34,979 nt of DNA from a virus. Positions 1-9,300 of the stretch are shown piece after piece (the stretch's first letter is position 1; every line of letters begins with the position of its first letter). The stretch is taken from positions 1-34,979 of the IMG/VR virus record IMGVR_UViG_3300005542_000016. One strand, 5' to 3'. The notes under the pieces were generated by a model. The model was not told the DNA's origin. It did not search any database and saw only the letters and a program-made list of their open reading frames with translations. The position numbers and the translations under genes are program-made.

Positions 1-44
1 CCGGCGATCAGGCCGCGGCGGGAGATCGATTGGCGCGGCAGCAT
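1..44 (-). CDS. 5' end of a gene with a twin-arginine-like N-terminus (cut by window edge)
   Basis: Only the first 14 codons are in the window. The ATG at 44 overlaps the TGA stop of the upstream fibre gene (TGATG), the coupling used throughout this operon. The visible N-terminus begins MLPRQSISRRGLIAG, which has the SRRG-L-I arrangement of a Tat signal peptide just before an expected hydrophobic segment. Downstream of tail fibres, such N-termini often belong to exported hydrolases or fibre-like proteins in alphaproteobacterial prophages, but nothing beyond the start can be judged here. The product is unknown. Confidence 0.5.
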   Translation of the reverse strand, partial: MLPRQSISRRGLIA

Positions 45-1411
45 CAGAACACCCCCAACAATGCACAGACGCCGCTAAATGTTCCCGCACTAGGGATCAC
101 CTGTATGCCGTCGATCGCTCCAGTCCCGCCCTTCCATATCGATGATCCGCGCAGATCGACCGCCTTGCCCCCAAGACTTTCCGAAACACTCCATCGGGTC
201 GGCTTATACGAAGCCGTATCAGACACATTATCTATCGACATTTTTAGTGTAGCCATTACTGTCGTGTCCGGTGTGGGAGCATCGAACAAAATAGAGCTTG
301 AAGCGTTGGAATAAGTGAATGAGTCAGGGGCGGCTCCCGAATCGTCTACATAAAGCGCTGCACGATCATAACTTGCCGTCTGATACGAACCGCCGGAATG
401 CAATCTAATATAGATGTCCGATCCGCCGGTGCCGACTATAAGTCCGGTACAGCGCAGTTCCATTTGATGGTATGCGGACGACCAGTTGGTTGTGATGAAG
501 TCCAATTCAGACGACGCGGCAGCGGTCAGCACCGCAATCGGTGTTCCGGCAGTACCACTGTAATTATTGGTTACTGTAACGGTCGTTGTCCCGTTGTATT
601 GAGCGCATGCGTAATAATTTGTGGCATTATTATCGGGGTTGCTGATGATGTGAATCCATCCGTTGCCGGGCGCGGTAATCGTCGTGCCGCCGCCGAGCGG
701 ACAGCCGAGAAAATCCGCCGTACCGCCTGCAGTTGCGACAATGAATGTGTCGCTGGGGTTGCCGTCGCCCACGATGTCGAAATAGACGCCCTGGTTGCCC
801 GCTGTTCCGGTCGGGTTGACTGCGGTATAGGTGCAGCCATTGCAGTTCATCTTGACGACAAAGCCGCTATCGGCGGGTGTGCCTGCCGTGCCTGCCGTGA
901 CCGTCCGCATGCACTGCTGCTGATTGATCTGCCCTGCCCCCGTGATGTGCTGGATCGAGGTGTTGCATGTCCCGATCGCGGTCGAGAGGCCGGGAGTAAG
1001 CTGAATATCTTGCTTCGACGTAAGGACGCCGCCGGAGATCTGCATGTTGGCGCCCATCGTGACTTCCGAGGGCGAGGCGCCGAAGTGGGTGCCCAGGAGA
1101 CCGTCCGCGCCACCGTTCTGGATCTTCGGATACGTAACCGCTCCTGCCGCGATATCCGCGGTTCCGACCAGACTATACACGGTCGAGTTGAAGCCGAAGG
1201 CCGCTGCCCACGCCGCGGTGTTTGCCGGGCAGAGCTTCGAGTTCCCGTATGTCGAGCCGCCCAGGAACTCGTCCACAAACATGCAGCTGGTCGACGGGAT
1301 CGGGATCGTCGTCGCGTTCATCTCGTTGTGCGGGATGACCGCAGTTATGGTCTGGGCCTGCGCCGAGCCAGTCAATGCGAGGACGAGCAGAAGCCACCTA
1401 ATTGCGCCCAA
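44..1411 (-). CDS. Exported tail fibre / receptor-binding-like protein (455 aa)
   Basis: This is a Gly/Thr/Ser-rich beta protein. I start it at the TTG at 1411 because a GGAGG lies five bases upstream and the product then opens with MGAIRWLLLVLALTGSAQA, a clean Sec signal peptide with an AQA cleavage site. An earlier in-frame GTG at 1459 would put a polar stretch in front. The C-terminal ~150 residues follow the pattern of a common phage fibre tip domain: a YHQMEL-type strand, 'IRLHSGGSYQTASY', and a final 'GIQVIPSAGTFSGVCALLGV' resembling the usual 'I-x-sG-t-f-sG-x-x-L-y-G-v' ending. Many Cys residues occur in pairs, which fits an exported, oxidised protein. It is the last complete gene of the fibre cluster and probably forms an adhesin. 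The role is inferred; the family of the C-terminal domain is recognised by pattern only. Confidence 0.65.
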   Translation of the reverse strand: MGAIRWLLLVLALTGSAQAQTITAVIPHNEMNATTIPIPSTSCMFVDEFLGGSTYGNSKLCPANTAAWAAAFGFNSTVYSLVGTADIAAGAVTYPKIQNGGADGLLGTHFGASPSEVTMGANMQISGGVLTSKQDIQLTPGLSTAIGTCNTSIQHITGAGQINQQQCMRTVTAGTAGTPADSGFVVKMNCNGCTYTAVNPTGTAGNQGVYFDIVGDGNPSDTFIVATAGGTADFLGCPLGGGTTITAPGNGWIHIISNPDNNATNYYACAQYNGTTTVTVTNNYSGTAGTPIAVLTAAASSELDFITTNWSSAYHQMELRCTGLIVGTGGSDIYIRLHSGGSYQTASYDRAALYVDDSGAAPDSFTYSNASSSILFDAPTPDTTVMATLKMSIDNVSDTASYKPTRWSVSESLGGKAVDLRGSSIWKGGTGAIDGIQVIPSAGTFSGVCALLGVF

Positions 1412-1565
1412 CCGCCCCTCCACCGTTGCGGCCGACGACGCTGAGCCCGCCGCCTTCACGTCCTACCGCGTTCAGCGAAAATGCGTTGTTGACGCCCACA
1501 CCGGCGCGGAAGCCCGCAAAACCACAGAGGACCAGGATCAGCAAAACGACTACTATCGTCTTCAT
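1398..1565 (-). CDS. Small single-pass membrane or exported Gly-rich peptide (55 aa)
   Basis: The gene starts at the ATG overlapping the stop of the 745-aa gene (ATGA) and ends inside the start region of the 455-aa gene. The product is a hydrophobic helix (residues 2-22, KTIVVVLLILVLCGFAGF) followed by a Gly/Asn/Arg tail with an internal repeat (V-G-R-E/N-GGG occurs twice and VGRN closes the protein). It could be a membrane-anchored peptide or a secreted glycine-rich peptide; no family is recognised. The position between two exported adhesin-like genes suggests a shared role in presenting or assembling fibres, but that is inference. Confidence 0.55.
   Translation of the reverse strand: MKTIVVVLLILVLCGFAGFRAGVGVNNAFSLNAVGREGGGLSVVGRNGGGAVGRN
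1415..1421 (-). promoter_or_regulatory. Ribosome binding site deciding a TTG start
   Basis: GGAGGGG on the minus strand lies inside the end of the upstream 55-aa gene. Its GGAGG core is five bases from the TTG at 1411. This is the reason for choosing that start for the 455-aa fibre protein. Confidence 0.6.
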
Positions 1566-3799
1566 ATAGGCTGCTGCCAAACGCGAGCGTAGCGAAACGT
1601 CGTCGTGCCGAGCGAGCTATTACTCATCAAAAGACACGGGTGCGACAGGACTGCGATAGCAACGCTGGGGGCGTCGTTTCCAGTCACTTCAGCCACACCG
1701 TTGCGGTAAAAGGTGATCGCATTGAGACCGCTTGGTCCGATCATCGAAGACATGAACGCCATCCCAACAGCATCGCCCGATACTGGAGGCGTATGGCCAG
1801 AATTTTGACCGTCAAATGAATTTGCGTCGGCCGCGTTTGGCGATATTACCCACGCAATCACATCTTCGGTACTGAATCCCATGTCAGGATTATCGATCTC
1901 GGGAAACCATGCGCTTGGCGTGAAGGTGGGAGAAGTGGAAAAATTTAAAAATTCTTGGGAAGTCGCCCAAAATACGAATTGCCCACTTCCTGTCCAAGAC
2001 GGCTGGTCTTCGAGATACCATCCCTTACCGCCAGCAAGAGGGGCATTATAAGTTATATATGGTGGAACTGTCGGTGCTGTGAGTGGTGTTCCACAACTGC
2101 TCAAAATCGCAAGATTTCCCAGTGTGGGAGTACATGTGGGAGCAAGGGTGATGCCCCCAGCACCTTGGGTCACCCAGCTCGATGGTATCGGAGGAAAAGC
2201 GATGCTGTCACAGGTCCAGTCTCCACGCCATCCTCTCTGACCTGCACGCGGCCACGCGTCGCTCAAATACCAATTGAAGCCAGGGTTTCCCGTATTCGAC
2301 ATATCGACGGTCGAAATCGAGGTGCCCTCGTCGTCGAACGCGAGACAGGTCGCCACCCCCTGAAGGTTTGATATGACATAAGATGGCAGCGGGCGCCCAT
2401 TAGCCACGTCAAGGCATTTCGGGATCTGGCCCTGAAACGCCAGCACCATCTGGGCATGGCCGGCCGCGTTCGGGATGAGCCCGACCATGTTCGCGACGCT
2501 GACATAGCTGCGCACCGGGACAAACAGCACATCAAGGAGATCGTCTGCCAGCAGTGCCGCTACATCGGCGGCGTCCTTGTCGTAGGCTGCAGTCGCGGCC
2601 GAATTTGCGTCGCCCTGCTCCTTCAGCACGCCCGCGATCAATATCCGGCTCGCGTAGGTCTTTGGCGCGGTCGCCACCCCGCCAAAAGACAGCGCCTGCC
2701 CGGTATTGCTCCCGACCGTCAGAACAATCGTGTGGGCCGTATTGCTGAGGTTCTGAATGCGCTGCGCCCCAACCCCACGCACCGCACCGGCATCGCTATA
2801 GGGCGTCACAGTGACCGGGGATCCTCCATCGACGGTGTAGGTGAAGCTCCCGGTATTGCCGCCGGAAAAGTTCTTGTACAAGATCCAGACAACGCCGGTG
2901 CAGAGGTTGACGCCGACCGGGCTCGTGCCGCAAGAGTTTGAATTCCAGACATTTGGCACCGCCGCAGATGGCGTAACCGTGAAGGTGAGGGTGGCTCCAG
3001 CACTCGCCGAAGCGACAAACGTACCGGACGGGCCACCGCTGTCCGAGCCCCATCCTGAGCCGCCCTGGGTCCCGGTCGAGCCGAGCTGCTTGCTGGGAGT
3101 GCCAAGCCACACGGCCATTGCGGTAAGGCAAGCCTTGAAGGGCGCTTCATAGGCACCCACACCCATCGTGCTGGCCTCGACGCCACCAAATTCTAGGATG
3201 GCAAGGGGATTAGACGATGTCGCAACGGTGGGCGTGCTGGCGTTGATTACCTGCGCCAGCGTAGCGTCGCAGGCTCTTGAGGAAGCGACGGCGCGATTGG
3301 TCAGGGCCTTGCCGTTTTCAGATCCAACGAGTCCAGGATAGATCGGATATGTCTGCCCGCTCTGAAGCGCCACGTCATCGCCATAGATCTGAGTTCCCAC
3401 CGTCTGTGGGCTTGTCCCGATCTGGACCGTCATGCGCTGCACAAAGGTTGCGGCACCCGACTGCGCGCTCTGCACGCACGGGTAATAAGTGCCCAGCGCG
3501 TTTCCGCCGGTAGCTTCGTGCAAAGATGCCCCGGTTATCTGCAGAGTAGTCGCGTCGCACGCCATCCCAGCATAGTCGGTGCCGGTCACGAGCGTGTACG
3601 TCGAACTGCCGCAAGAGGCGCTGCATGTCGTGGATAGGTTTCCGATGGTGGCGTTTGGCGCCGGTGCTGCAGAATAGCTGTCCGATTGCACCGACAGCAC
3701 AACCGACCCTCCCGTTGCGCCGCCACCGCCGCCAAGATGGATCGTTCCAAAACCAGATATCGCCAAAAAGGCAACTATAAGTAAAATCTTCCCGTTCAT
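1562..3799 (-). CDS. Exported adhesin with a degenerate SGNH domain and a GH16-like domain (745 aa)
   Basis: Residues 1-20 form a signal-peptide-like helix, followed by a polyglycine hinge (23-27). Residues ~135-455 follow the block layout of SGNH/GDSL esterases, but the catalytic positions are changed. The GDS block reads Y-G-D-D (139-142), the G-x-N-D block reads G-G-V-E (205-208), and the D-x-x-H-P-N block reads V439-G-L-I442-P-N, with the usual AAGH following. A beta-rich insert (~260-375) sits inside this domain. Residues ~510-745 look like a concanavalin-fold GH16 domain: WFPEID at 631-636 with D639 in place of the second Glu of the E-x-D-x-x-E site, an I-x-F-Y-x-x-G strand (695-701), and a closing F-R-Y-A-R-V-W-Q resembling the family's D-Y-V-R-V-Y. 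The gene starts directly after the TAG of its neighbour. DNA around 1780-2120 is AT-richer than its surroundings, hinting at domain exchange. Binding rather than hydrolysis by the SGNH part is inferred. Confidence 0.65.
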   Translation of the reverse strand: MNGKILLIVAFLAISGFGTIHLGGGGGATGGSVVLSVQSDSYSAAPAPNATIGNLSTTCSASCGSSTYTLVTGTDYAGMACDATTLQITGASLHEATGGNALGTYYPCVQSAQSGAATFVQRMTVQIGTSPQTVGTQIYGDDVALQSGQTYPIYPGLVGSENGKALTNRAVASSRACDATLAQVINASTPTVATSSNPLAILEFGGVEASTMGVGAYEAPFKACLTAMAVWLGTPSKQLGSTGTQGGSGWGSDSGGPSGTFVASASAGATLTFTVTPSAAVPNVWNSNSCGTSPVGVNLCTGVVWILYKNFSGGNTGSFTYTVDGGSPVTVTPYSDAGAVRGVGAQRIQNLSNTAHTIVLTVGSNTGQALSFGGVATAPKTYASRILIAGVLKEQGDANSAATAAYDKDAADVAALLADDLLDVLFVPVRSYVSVANMVGLIPNAAGHAQMVLAFQGQIPKCLDVANGRPLPSYVISNLQGVATCLAFDDEGTSISTVDMSNTGNPGFNWYLSDAWPRAGQRGWRGDWTCDSIAFPPIPSSWVTQGAGGITLAPTCTPTLGNLAILSSCGTPLTAPTVPPYITYNAPLAGGKGWYLEDQPSWTGSGQFVFWATSQEFLNFSTSPTFTPSAWFPEIDNPDMGFSTEDVIAWVISPNAADANSFDGQNSGHTPPVSGDAVGMAFMSSMIGPSGLNAITFYRNGVAEVTGNDAPSVAIAVLSHPCLLMSNSSLGTTTFRYARVWQQPI

Positions 3800-4609
3800 C
3801 TAATTATGCGCAAATGCCGCAACCGAAATGACCGTGCTGGTCTGGGTTCCAGAAAAGGTGCATGTGGCAGTCACTGGATTAACCGAAAGTGTGGTCCCGT
3901 TATATTGCGCGCCTCTTTGGTTGCTGGTAGCTACGTCAAGGCTGGTATTGTTAAACGTAAGCGATGAGGATGCGTCTAGGCCCAGACATGCACTGACGAC
4001 AAACTGATTGTCCTGTGTTGTATTTCCGTTAGTCGTCACCGACGCCGTGGTGACGCTGGTCTGCTCAAGGACGTTTCCAATTCCGACATCGAGACCTGTG
4101 GTGGGAACACCGCTTAGGTCTTGAGCAAAGACGTTAGGATAGGAAACCGCAGGTGAGAAATTGACCGTGAAGACAACCGATCCGCTGGCCGCCATGTTGT
4201 CACAATGCCAGATCTCGGCCTGCAATGTCCTGTTGGGGGGCGGTACGTTTGTAAATGCCGTCCCGGTGGCGACAGAGCAGGAGCCACCAGGATAGGTAAT
4301 AGTTGAAGCATGTCCCGTATTGGATCCCGGCGAGCAGAGAATGCCCCCACCAGAGCAATCGGTTATTTCGAGAATGACCAGATCGCCCGTGGCGTGCACG
4401 GTGAACGCTGAGGTGGTTGTAGTCGTAACCCCCTGGTCGGCACCGGAACCAAGGTAGATGATGGCGTGGTTTTGCAGGGTAAAATTGCCGCCTCCGCCGC
4501 CACCGACCTTGGCTACGGTCCCGATGCTGACGTTGGTGCCGATCTGTGCCAGAGCCCCCGCGGCGCATACAAGCCAGATGAGCGCCGCGGCGGCAAAACT
4601 GCGCATCAT
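3800..4609 (-). CDS. Exported beta-sandwich (Ig-like) adhesin protein (269 aa)
   Basis: The start is an ATG overlapping the stop of the preceding gene; GTG at 4612 and ATG at 4606 are alternatives. The N-terminus is a strong Sec signal (AAAALIWLVCAAGALAQ), followed by a polyglycine run (VGGGGGGN). The rest has the pattern of a widespread bacterial beta-sandwich domain: a 'GDLVILEI' strand, a central 'YPNVFAQDLSGV' segment followed by 'LDVGIGN', and a closing 'VISVAAFAHN' strand where relatives end in an 'A-x-V-A-F' motif. Several Cys residues could form disulfides outside the cytoplasm. It lies between two other exported fibre-type genes. It is probably an accessory fibre or decoration lectin; no enzymatic motif is visible. 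Confidence 0.6.
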   Translation of the reverse strand: MMRSFAAAALIWLVCAAGALAQIGTNVSIGTVAKVGGGGGGNFTLQNHAIIYLGSGADQGVTTTTTSAFTVHATGDLVILEITDCSGGGILCSPGSNTGHASTITYPGGSCSVATGTAFTNVPPPNRTLQAEIWHCDNMAASGSVVFTVNFSPAVSYPNVFAQDLSGVPTTGLDVGIGNVLEQTSVTTASVTTNGNTTQDNQFVVSACLGLDASSSLTFNNTSLDVATSNQRGAQYNGTTLSVNPVTATCTFSGTQTSTVISVAAFAHN

Positions 4610-6258
4610 CACGACCCCGTACCGAACAGATAGGCGGTCGCGACCGAGTTCACGGTGCTCAACTTGAGGGTGATCCCACTACCCGCAAGATTACGGGTGC
4701 CGGTGTATGAGTCAGCAGAGACCAATGTCGCGGCGGAAACCGCCGTGCCGTTGACCGATACCTTGTTTGCGGTATTTGCGATGATGTCGATATTACAGGT
4801 GACATTATTAGCGGGGACGATTGCTGCCGGGATCGTGACCGTCGTGGCGCCAGCATTGTTGTAGAACACCGAGCCGCCGCAATCGGTTGAAAGCAGGGTA
4901 TCGGTGCTGCCGCTGACCGTGCGCGCCTTGCCGTTCACAAACCCCGTCCCGGTGAACGCCAGCGACGCTCCGCTGCCAATCGTCATTGCCGCTGTCGTGT
5001 TGGACCCGGTGGTAATTCCAGAAAAAGCAACGCTCCCGGCCGCAGCAACCGCGTGCCCGATGTTGGTCACATAGTTCACACCGTCGCTCTGCGGGCATGC
5101 CCAATCGCCCGGAGCCAAGGTCAGGCTCGAAGAGTTCGTTCCGTTGCCGTTGAAGGTCGAAGTCGTCGCATTGACCGTGGCGTTGCCGGAAGTTCCGGTG
5201 TTGGTGAGGCAGATCCCCCATCCCGCGCCAAACCCGGTCGTGCCGGCCTGCGCCAGCGTGTAGGTGTGCGCCCCAACCTCGACATTTGCCCCCGTATACC
5301 CGGTGACGAGCGCCAATCCGCCGGTGCATGCCCCGGTTACCGTGCCGGCGGTGCAATCGATCGTGGTCTGGGTTGTCCCGACCGTAAAAGTCCCGGTGCC
5401 GGGCGTGGGGTTGATGACAACCGTATTCGGGGTCGCCGATGTGACCGAGACGCTGCTGCCGGGAGTCGCTGCCCAAGTGCCATCGCCGCGCCAGAAAGTC
5501 GAGGAACTGGCCCCCGTGCCAGAATTAAGATTTCCTACCGGCAGGTTGCCGGTGACGCCCGTCGAAAGTGGCAACCCGGTGGCGTTTGTCAGCACCGCGG
5601 CGGACGGCGTGCCAAGCGCCGGCGTAACAAGGGTAGGCGAGGTCGCGAGGACCACATTGCCGGAGCCGGTCGTCGCCAACTCGCCGAGAACGCCGGAAGT
5701 GTCGTAGAGGATGCGGCCGTTGGTGCCGCCGGTGATTCCGGTCGTGCCGATTGTCAGTCCGCCGCCACCGCTGCACGATCCGCTGGTGTTGGCGGTCACC
5801 AGCCCCTTGCCGTTGGTGGTGATGTTCGAGCAGGTGGTCGATCCGGGAGAGCCGTTGACGGTCGCGAGGGTTGCCGCCACCGAGCCCGTCCCAGAAGCCG
5901 TCACATCACCGGTCAGCGCTGTGATGCCGCCGCCCCCGCCGCCGCCGATGACCGAACATTGCCCGGCTGCACAAGAAAGGGTAGTGCCATCCCCACGCAT
6001 TACCCCGTAGATGGTGTTGGTTGCGAACGGGATGCGCGCGTTAAGATATGTCGCCCATTGCGAGGCCTGGGCGCGGCCGTAGGGAACGCCGGGGTTACCG
6101 CAGTTGGCGGAAACCGATTGACACAGCGCCATCGTATCGGAATCGCTGATCCCGCCCGCGGCAGGCAGGACGTTGATCCCCTGAACCTGCTGAGCCGTGG
6201 CCCCGAATGCGACAAGAGGAAAGAGGACGGCGGCAAGAACGAGGGCGCGGAGGTTCAC
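4609..6258 (-). CDS. Tail fibre protein with signal peptide (549 aa)
   Basis: The gene starts at GTG (6258) with GAGGA about nine bases upstream and opens with a Sec-like signal peptide ([21 protein letters not shown]). A heptaglycine run follows at roughly residue 105. The middle carries the phage fibre repeat style '[20 protein letters not shown]', '[20 protein letters not shown]' and 'DGTWA', seen in many phage tail fibres. The C-terminal half is Thr/Gly/Ser-rich beta repeat, ending in a strand-rich tip. It is the first gene of the fibre cluster after the ejection proteins, separated by 124 bases, so it is the best candidate for the main side fibre. The signal peptide is unusual for a virion component assembled in the cytoplasm. 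Confidence 0.75.
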   Translation of the reverse strand: MNLRALVLAAVLFPLVAFGATAQQVQGINVLPAAGGISDSDTMALCQSVSANCGNPGVPYGRAQASQWATYLNARIPFATNTIYGVMRGDGTTLSCAAGQCSVIGGGGGGGITALTGDVTASGTGSVAATLATVNGSPGSTTCSNITTNGKGLVTANTSGSCSGGGGLTIGTTGITGGTNGRILYDTSGVLGELATTGSGNVVLATSPTLVTPALGTPSAAVLTNATGLPLSTGVTGNLPVGNLNSGTGASSSTFWRGDGTWAATPGSSVSVTSATPNTVVINPTPGTGTFTVGTTQTTIDCTAGTVTGACTGGLALVTGYTGANVEVGAHTYTLAQAGTTGFGAGWGICLTNTGTSGNATVNATTSTFNGNGTNSSSLTLAPGDWACPQSDGVNYVTNIGHAVAAAGSVAFSGITTGSNTTAAMTIGSGASLAFTGTGFVNGKARTVSGSTDTLLSTDCGGSVFYNNAGATTVTIPAAIVPANNVTCNIDIIANTANKVSVNGTAVSAATLVSADSYTGTRNLAGSGITLKLSTVNSVATAYLFGTGS

Positions 6259-6382
6259 GATCTGTAGTCCTCGCGGGTGAGGTCACCGCGCGGCTATCAC
6301 ATGAATGCGAGCCTGCGTCATGGCACAGGTGCGATTTGCGTACCGCCGAGTGGCGCGTGCTTCGCCGCCGTACAAGCAATGG

Positions 6383-9300
6383 CTAAGGCTTCGGTGGCTC
6401 TCCAAGACTCTGGTTGATTTGCGTCATCGCTGCCTTCCCCGCCTGCCCCAGTTCGATCATCCGAAAATAAAGAGTATCGATCAGCTGCCGCTTGTCCGAT
6501 GGGGAAGATGTCGGGTCGCGGTAAATGTCCTGGATAAGCTTGTTGTGTTCGGTCAGCGCCTTTTTGATTCCATCGAGGCGTACAAACATTTGCGGGCCAC
6601 CCATCGCTGAAATACGGGCCGCCGCATCGGCATCCCCTTCTTTCGCCTTTGCCTGCCATGTCTGATAAAACACGTCGTTACGCGCGTAAGTGTCCTCGAA
6701 ATCCTGGATCGACTGAGTGGTTGCCGATGGATAGCGAACGATAAAAGCGCGCACCACCGGAATGTCGGCGAGCGCCGCCGTCGGCTTGGGCGGGTCCGGC
6801 AACACGCCGGACTTGCGTAGCGCCGCATCCGCCGTCGCCAGCGCGTACATGCCGAGATTGCCGCTCCACCCGCGAATGTAATTTTCCAGGAGGATAGGAC
6901 TCGTCAGCGCCCGCGCAACGCCTCCCGCAACCGGGCTATCGGGCGAAATGCTGGCTCCACGCACACCGGGGAACGCACCAATGATCTTGCCAAGCGCCTT
7001 GGTCGTCTCTGTCGTGTAGGGCGTGTACTGATATTCCGGTAACCACTTTTCCATCCGGTCGGGAACAAGTGTCCGATTGGTAAAAGTATCGCGATTGGTC
7101 CACTGGTTAAGGATTGGGGCTCCTGCCGTTGGAACGAATTGCGGCACGACGACACCGAATATCGACTGCGACCAATGCTGGAAAGCCTCGGGATTATGCG
7201 CGGCAAAGGCTTCCAACGCCCGCTCTGTACCGGAGCCGAAGACGACGCCCATGCCCCAGGGCTTTGGTATCCTGAAAATGGCGCCGTTGTTTATTTGCAG
7301 GCGATCGCCAACGACACGATAAGCTGATCCCGGAGCCGGCGGCCCAAATTGATTGGCGGGCCCGGCATCGTCCCATTTGTTGGTCAGCACGATCCAGGCA
7401 AGATCGCGCTGCCATTGCGGGATCTCGTGATAGCGCGGATCGTCATGCTGCGCCCACCACAGAAGAGCCGAGGGCAAGACAATCCCGCCGCCAACCGCAA
7501 TCGATGTACGCGCCGGATTGTTGTAAAACGCCCGCGCGACCCGATCGGTATCCTGCAGGGTGATGTTGGCAAAGGCCGTAATCATGTTGTAGGCGCGCGT
7601 CTTGGCCCCGATCCGCGCCGCGTCCACCGCCACATCGCGCGAGGCGAAAGCCGCTTCCTGGATCTCCGGCTTGCCGATCTCCAGGCCCGCCTCCTCCATC
7701 CCGCGCTCGGCCTTGATGTAAGCCCCGAGATGCGAAGCATTCTCCGCCAGCTCGGTCAGCACCTGCAAAGGGTGCAGCACATATTTACCGACTACCTTGA
7801 ACGGCAACCCGACAACAGCGCCTCCCTTCGTCAACCATCCCGCATTCGGATCGGCAACCGTGTTCATCATCCGGGTGACGAGCCCGGTCTGCTGCGTCAA
7901 ACGGGCAATGTCTTCCTGCAGATATCGCCGATCGACCGTCACCATCGAGATGTTGGCCCCGCCTCCCTGCACCCACCGCCAGTATGGCTCATCCTTCGAG
8001 ATCAGCCCCATGAACCCGCGCGCCATATCGGCCGGCGAGAAGAGGCCGGGAGACGTGACGGCGGCATAGAGATAGTCGCGGATCGTGTGCCGCATCGCGA
8101 AATCGGGCGTCAGTACGGCGCCGGCGCGCAAGGTCCGCGCAAAAGGCCGCATCAACTGCTCAAAGGCTCCGGCTGTCTGCGCATCGAGCCCCTTCCATGC
8201 CCGCGCCAATTCGGGATCGACCTGATAAGTATGCCGGGTGCCGTCGCGAAAGATCGAGATCGTGCCGCGGTTTTCCGGTTGCGAGGCCGCAGAATGCAGG
8301 AAATCCAGCAGCCCTTCCGACCGATCGATGCCGTTACGCGAGAGAAAATCCCGCAGCGCAGCATCGAGTGCCGGATCTGGCGGCAACTCCAGCGCCTTGA
8401 TCGGCTGCCGTTCGCCAAATCCGATATCGCCTGCCGCCGTCAGCATATCGATCAATTTGGTACCGGCGGCGTTGCGCTCGGCCATTGTGATCATCGAGGC
8501 GGTATTGCGGATGATCGATTCGATTGGGTCGACAATCTCACGTTCCGATCCGGCTATCCGCTTGATCGGATTACTCGCTTGTAGGGTCTGGCCGGCACCG
8601 TGGAACCCGTCGCCGTCGCCCATGACCCGCTGGAACGGCACATAGAGACGGTTCGCCTCGGTCATTACGTCATAGCCGTCGCGCGACAGCACGCCAGAAT
8701 CGCGCAGGTATGCCGCCACCCGGTTCTGATATTCGACGAGACCGGTCAACACCGGCTCGTATTTATTCAGTCCCTCGCGCACGACGCGCCGCATTGCCGC
8801 TGAGTCGAGCCCGGTCGTGATATCGCGCGCCTCCAATTCAAGGCCGCGCGCGGCGGCGCCAAAGGCACGGAAGCCGTCAAGATCGTCCTTCACCGGATCG
8901 AGGACATCCTGCAGGCTGGCGCCGTTGATCTTGTAGGTGTTGAAGTCGTAAGTGCCGCGCACCAGAAAGTGATCGATCTTGCCAGCCAGACCGGCAAGGA
9001 GCCGCGTCAGCCGGTAGGGATTGCGGAACGTCGGCGTCCCGGGCGGCGTCACCTCGCTGATCGGATAGAGCTTCTCGAAAATGTTGGTGTACATCCGTGA
9101 GAGCGTCATCGGCCGCCGCGGCCCAGGCTCTCCGATGCTGAGCTTCGAGAGAATGCTGTCCTGCGCCTCCTCGAATGACCCCGGTGCCGGCGGAGGTTTT
9201 TTCCCCCACGAGATCGCCCCCGTCTCGGGTCCGAACTCCAACTCGTTCTGCGGCGTTTCCGGGCGCTGAAAAATGCCGCCCGGCTCCAATTGCGGCACCG

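Noticed and set aside
5053-6267. A 404-codon plus-strand frame opposite the 549-aa fibre gene
   Set aside because: Arg/Gly/Ala-rich complement of a repeat-rich fibre gene with a signal peptide and fibre motifs on the other strand.
6259-6382. Possible hairpin terminator or promoter before the fibre cluster
   Set aside because: Only a short GGTGA/TCACC inverted repeat without a T-run and no convincing -10/-35 pair.
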